A stretch of DNA of 64,000 nt, from contig NZ_CP171363.1 of NCBI RefSeq assembly GCF_046523945.1, forward strand, positions 434,001 to 498,000, in the 5' to 3' direction. The stretch is from Faucicola mancuniensis (GTDB taxonomy: Bacteria; Pseudomonadota; Gammaproteobacteria; Pseudomonadales; Moraxellaceae). Below, piece after piece: positions 61,843 through 64,000 of the stretch; within the stretch, counting starts at the first letter, position 1; every line of letters begins with the position of its first letter. The position numbers were made by a program, and so were the translations under genes. The notes below the pieces were generated by a model that saw only the letters and a list, made by a program, of their open reading frames with translations, did not search any database and had not been told where the DNA came from.

Positions 61843-63033
61843 TGACTTCCTCCCCTCCCTATCGTTCGGGGATTCCTGCTCCCAGACGGTCAAGCCCGAC
61901 CGCAAGAATGTTCTTACTGGCATTAATATCTCTATCATGCCATGTGCCACACTTCGCACAAGTTACTGCAAGCGTAGCTCTTGTCTTGCGAACGAGCAAA
62001 GCAGTGCTTTGCTTAATTCGTTCTCATCTCTTATTCGCAAACCTGCTCTACCTTTCGGACTGTTGCTGTCGATTTGACCGCAATACGAACAAGTTTGGGT
62101 AGTGTATCGTTCATTTACGATTTCAAAACGGCAACCTGTGTTCTCGCATTTGTAGGTCAGTTGTCGTTTGAGTTCAAACCAACCTGCGTCATATACTGAC
62201 TTGGCTAGTTTGCCTTTTTTGCTGTTGAATTGGGTGGTTTTCACATCACCTACCACGATTAGGGCGTTGTCTTTGACTAATTGGGTGGTGAATTTGTGGA
62301 TGAGGTCTTGGCGTGTATTTTTGATTTTGGCATGGATTGCCTTAACACGTTGTTTGTTTTTGGCTCTTTGAGCTATGGCTAACTCTTTGGCATATTTGAG
62401 CGTTTGCTTGATTGTGAGCTTGTCACCGTTTGAGGTGGTGGCACTTTCTTTTAATCCTAAGTCTATGCCTAAACTACCAGTAGCGCAAGTAGTTCTAGGG
62501 TATTCTTTGACGGTGATACAGACATACCAACGGTTACGGTTGTCTTGGACGACCTCAAGGGTGTTGATTTGATATAGGCTAAGGTTGTAGCTGTCCCATA
62601 GGTCAATAACTAGCTTTTGTCCTTTGGCTAGGGATAGTTGTAAGGTGGATTTTAAGCCTTTTTTACCAGTTTGGTGTGTGGCAATGTGTTTAATAGCCGA
62701 TTGTTTGAATGGTAGCCAACCTAAGCTTTTACGCTTAGAGTTTGGGTTGTTGGTTCGCCATGATAGTTTGGCTTTTTTGAATTGCTCACGGCTTTTGGTG
62801 TGGGTTTCGTTGATGGCTTGTATGGTTTGACTATGCAAGCTAAGTAATTCACCGCTACCTTTGGTGTATTCGTTTAGGTCGTAAGCACTAAAGAATTTTC
62901 CAGTCTTTTGTAGGTGCTTGTAATTCAAGTCATTAATGTAGTTCCATACGAAATTGACCGAACCGCTTAGGCGGTTTAGTTGGTCTGTGTGTTTGTCTCG
63001 TATGCGTAGCTTGAGTGTTTTCATAGGTTTAAG
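61843..63033 (-). mobile_element. IS1341-type (tnpB-only) element, copy 2
   Basis: Right end at about 61843 (reading GAGGAAGTCAAA on the minus strand), the same as copy 1. The left end abuts IS481 copy 2 at 63034. It carries one tnpB gene and no tnpA. The conserved 3' region GGTCGGGCTTGACCGTCTGG would be part of any guide RNA. Confidence 0.75.
61859..63024 (-). pseudogene. tnpB: TnpB, copy 2, full 5' end, zinc ribbon disrupted
   Basis: Starts MKTLKLRIRDKHTDQLNRLS. RuvC-I is LGIDLGLKESATTSNGD. At the second catalytic position the sequence is LIVVGDVKTTQFNSKKGKLA, with Asp and no Glu, unlike the ENL form at 802-1839; the Glu may be relocated to GWFELKRQL. The ribbon begins YTTQTCSYCGQIDSNSPKGR but then runs into DENELSKALLCSFARQ and stops at 61963. 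In another frame TCAKCGTWHDRDINASKNIL and GLDRLGAGIPER complete the old end at 61859. A palindromic insert of some 40-60 bp causes this and is identical in copy 1. Confidence 0.82.
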
Positions 63034-63935
63034 TGTAAGAACCTCAAGCGTTATTTACACTTTGTTTAAAATAAAACTCCAACCACTCATAAGGAGTAAA
63101 GGTTTGAGTTTTGCCAGTAATATCATCTTTTTTAGTTAAAGATGAATGGGGTTTAACGGTATTATAGAAATTAAGAAATCTTGTTAATTCTTGCTTTCTA
63201 TGTTCACTACCTGTAAATTCACATTGTTCATGCCACATTTCCATGAGCGTACGTATTACTCGTTCTGCTTTACCATTGGTTTGTGGTTTGGCAACTTTGG
63301 TGAATTTCTGATTGATGTTGTTATTATAACAGGCTTTGACAAATTCATGGTCTTTTGTGCCTTTATATTCTGTGCCATTGTCAGAATAAATCACCTCAAT
63401 CGTATAAGGGCAAGGTTTAATAACTTGTTCTGTCAGAAACTTAGCCGCACTAAAAGCTGTTTTGTCTGGCATAATACAAGCATACAGTTCACGAGAATAA
63501 TCATCAATGGCAACAAACAGATATTCTCTAGGGCTGTTGCTATTTTGTCCTTTGAGCAGTGGTAGGCGTTTTGTATCTACGTGTACCATCTCACCAGGAT
63601 AGGATTTATTATAACGCTTGGCTTGTTTTTTGAGTTTGTCTTGTATACTCTTTTCAACTTTAGCTAAGCGTTTAATACCAAATTTCGCTTGTTTAAAGCG
63701 ATTATTGACACTGGTTTGTGGTTTTAGTAACTTCACTCTAGCAAGTTTCAATACCTTGTAGATTGTTGGTCTTGATACTTTGTATTCTTCAGCAAGTGAT
63801 GTTACGCTTTGTTTGTTTTGATGATAGGCTATCCAAATAGCTTCTCTTTCAAACGGTAGCAGTCTGGTGTTTTTATGTATGTTCATTTGCAGTATTTTAT
63901 CCTAAATACTGTAAATAACGCTAGGATATCTTACA
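63034..63935 (-). mobile_element. IS481-like insertion sequence, copy 2, 902 bp, inverted to copy 1
   Basis: Same ends and size as copy 1 at 58098-58999 but in opposite orientation. The two copies bracket 59000-63033. The last 65 bases of the window beyond it show no feature. Confidence 0.88.
63044..63886 (-). CDS. IS481-family transposase (copy 2)
   Basis: Encodes 280 aa, nearly identical to copy 1, with the same HTH and the DDE residues in VHVDTKRLPLL, SDNGTEYKGTKD and NGKAERVIRTL. The frame and ends are intact, so either copy could supply active transposase. Confidence 0.92.
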   Translation of the reverse strand: MNIHKNTRLLPFEREAIWIAYHQNKQSVTSLAEEYKVSRPTIYKVLKLARVKLLKPQTSVNNRFKQAKFGIKRLAKVEKSIQDKLKKQAKRYNKSYPGEMVHVDTKRLPLLKGQNSNSPREYLFVAIDDYSRELYACIMPDKTAFSAAKFLTEQVIKPCPYTIEVIYSDNGTEYKGTKDHEFVKACYNNNINQKFTKVAKPQTNGKAERVIRTLMEMWHEQCEFTGSEHRKQELTRFLNFYNTVKPHSSLTKKDDITGKTQTFTPYEWLEFYFKQSVNNA

Positions 63936-64000
63936 CTTTATTGTAGGTTTCTTATTTGTTTATATTTTTTCAATAAGTTAAATGATTTTTTATATCGAAT

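Noticed and set aside
61830..62102. Plus-strand frame opposite tnpB copy 2 (also present opposite copy 1)
   Set aside because: It appears twice only because the tnpB DNA is duplicated; it overlaps the palindrome and has no protein-like features.
1..64000. A DNA-uptake-like signal based on frequent TTGCCAAA/TTTGGCAA
   Set aside because: The words are frequent by eye, but Ala-Lys and Gly-Lys codons in AT-rich genes could explain this; without counts against a codon-shuffled control I cannot support it.
1..64000. CRISPR arrays, rRNA genes, prophage, replication origin
   Set aside because: No regularly spaced direct repeats, no rRNA motifs, no phage structural genes and no dnaA-box cluster were seen.

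Overview
The window is about 64 kb of AT-rich bacterial chromosome. Protein families, gene order and codon use point to the gammaproteobacterial family Moraxellaceae, most likely a Moraxella species. Supporting features are the fused HTH/aminotransferase gene, the orphan rnfB-nth pair, a TehB with its N-terminal domain, and an Opa/OmpA-like small barrel. This is inference from gene content; no 16S gene is present.

Layout. 1-19 kb: fkpB, an IS607-type remnant (tnpA fragment plus broken tnpB), a porin, malate synthase G, miaE, kdsA, lspA, ileS, tehB, ribF, pabC, aroE, a dicarboxylate transporter, a YidB-like protein and sdhE-ygfX. The widespread order ribF-ileS-lspA-fkpB survives in order and strand but is split by other genes. 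19-32 kb: a divergent regulator/lipoprotein pair, both broken by one stop codon, then nth-rnfB, small membrane proteins, rpe, an IS5-family element with a probable -1 frameshift, fba, an Ala-rich lipoprotein, pgk, a DksA-like protein, rep and an outer-membrane barrel. 32-35 kb: an undescribed small RNA candidate and a TAT flavoprotein gene that looks split by an inserted cassette of small secreted-protein genes. 35-50 kb: mrp and metG (divergent, with an IS5-derived MITE between them), a decayed PaiB gene, a BaiN-like flavoprotein, a truncated tnpB, gltS, the HTH-aminotransferase and gpx (sharing two 15-bp sites), tRNA-Val, tRNA-Asp, ftsB-ispD, maf and mreBCD.

50-64 kb is housekeeping broken up by accessory DNA. 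gatC, gatA and gatB are separated by debris of toxin-antitoxin and immunity-like genes. After gatB comes a McrB/LlaJI-like restriction locus (AAA+ ATPase with one in-frame stop, a PD-(D/E)xK nuclease, and a third unknown gene cut off at its 3' end). An IS cluster follows (IS200/IS605 fragment, two inverted IS481-like copies, IS982, a second tnpB). It encloses an ABC substrate-binding lipoprotein, tRNA-Pro and the tail of a restriction-modification specificity gene.

The housekeeping genes look intact. The accessory genes are mostly decaying, and an unusual number are broken by exactly one in-frame stop or one homopolymer indel. The most interesting items are the small RNA candidate at 32.4-32.6 kb, the LlaJI-like locus with its third gene, the palindrome shared inside both tnpB copies, and the twin operator between the HTH-aminotransferase and gpx. 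No CRISPR array and no rRNA gene were seen.
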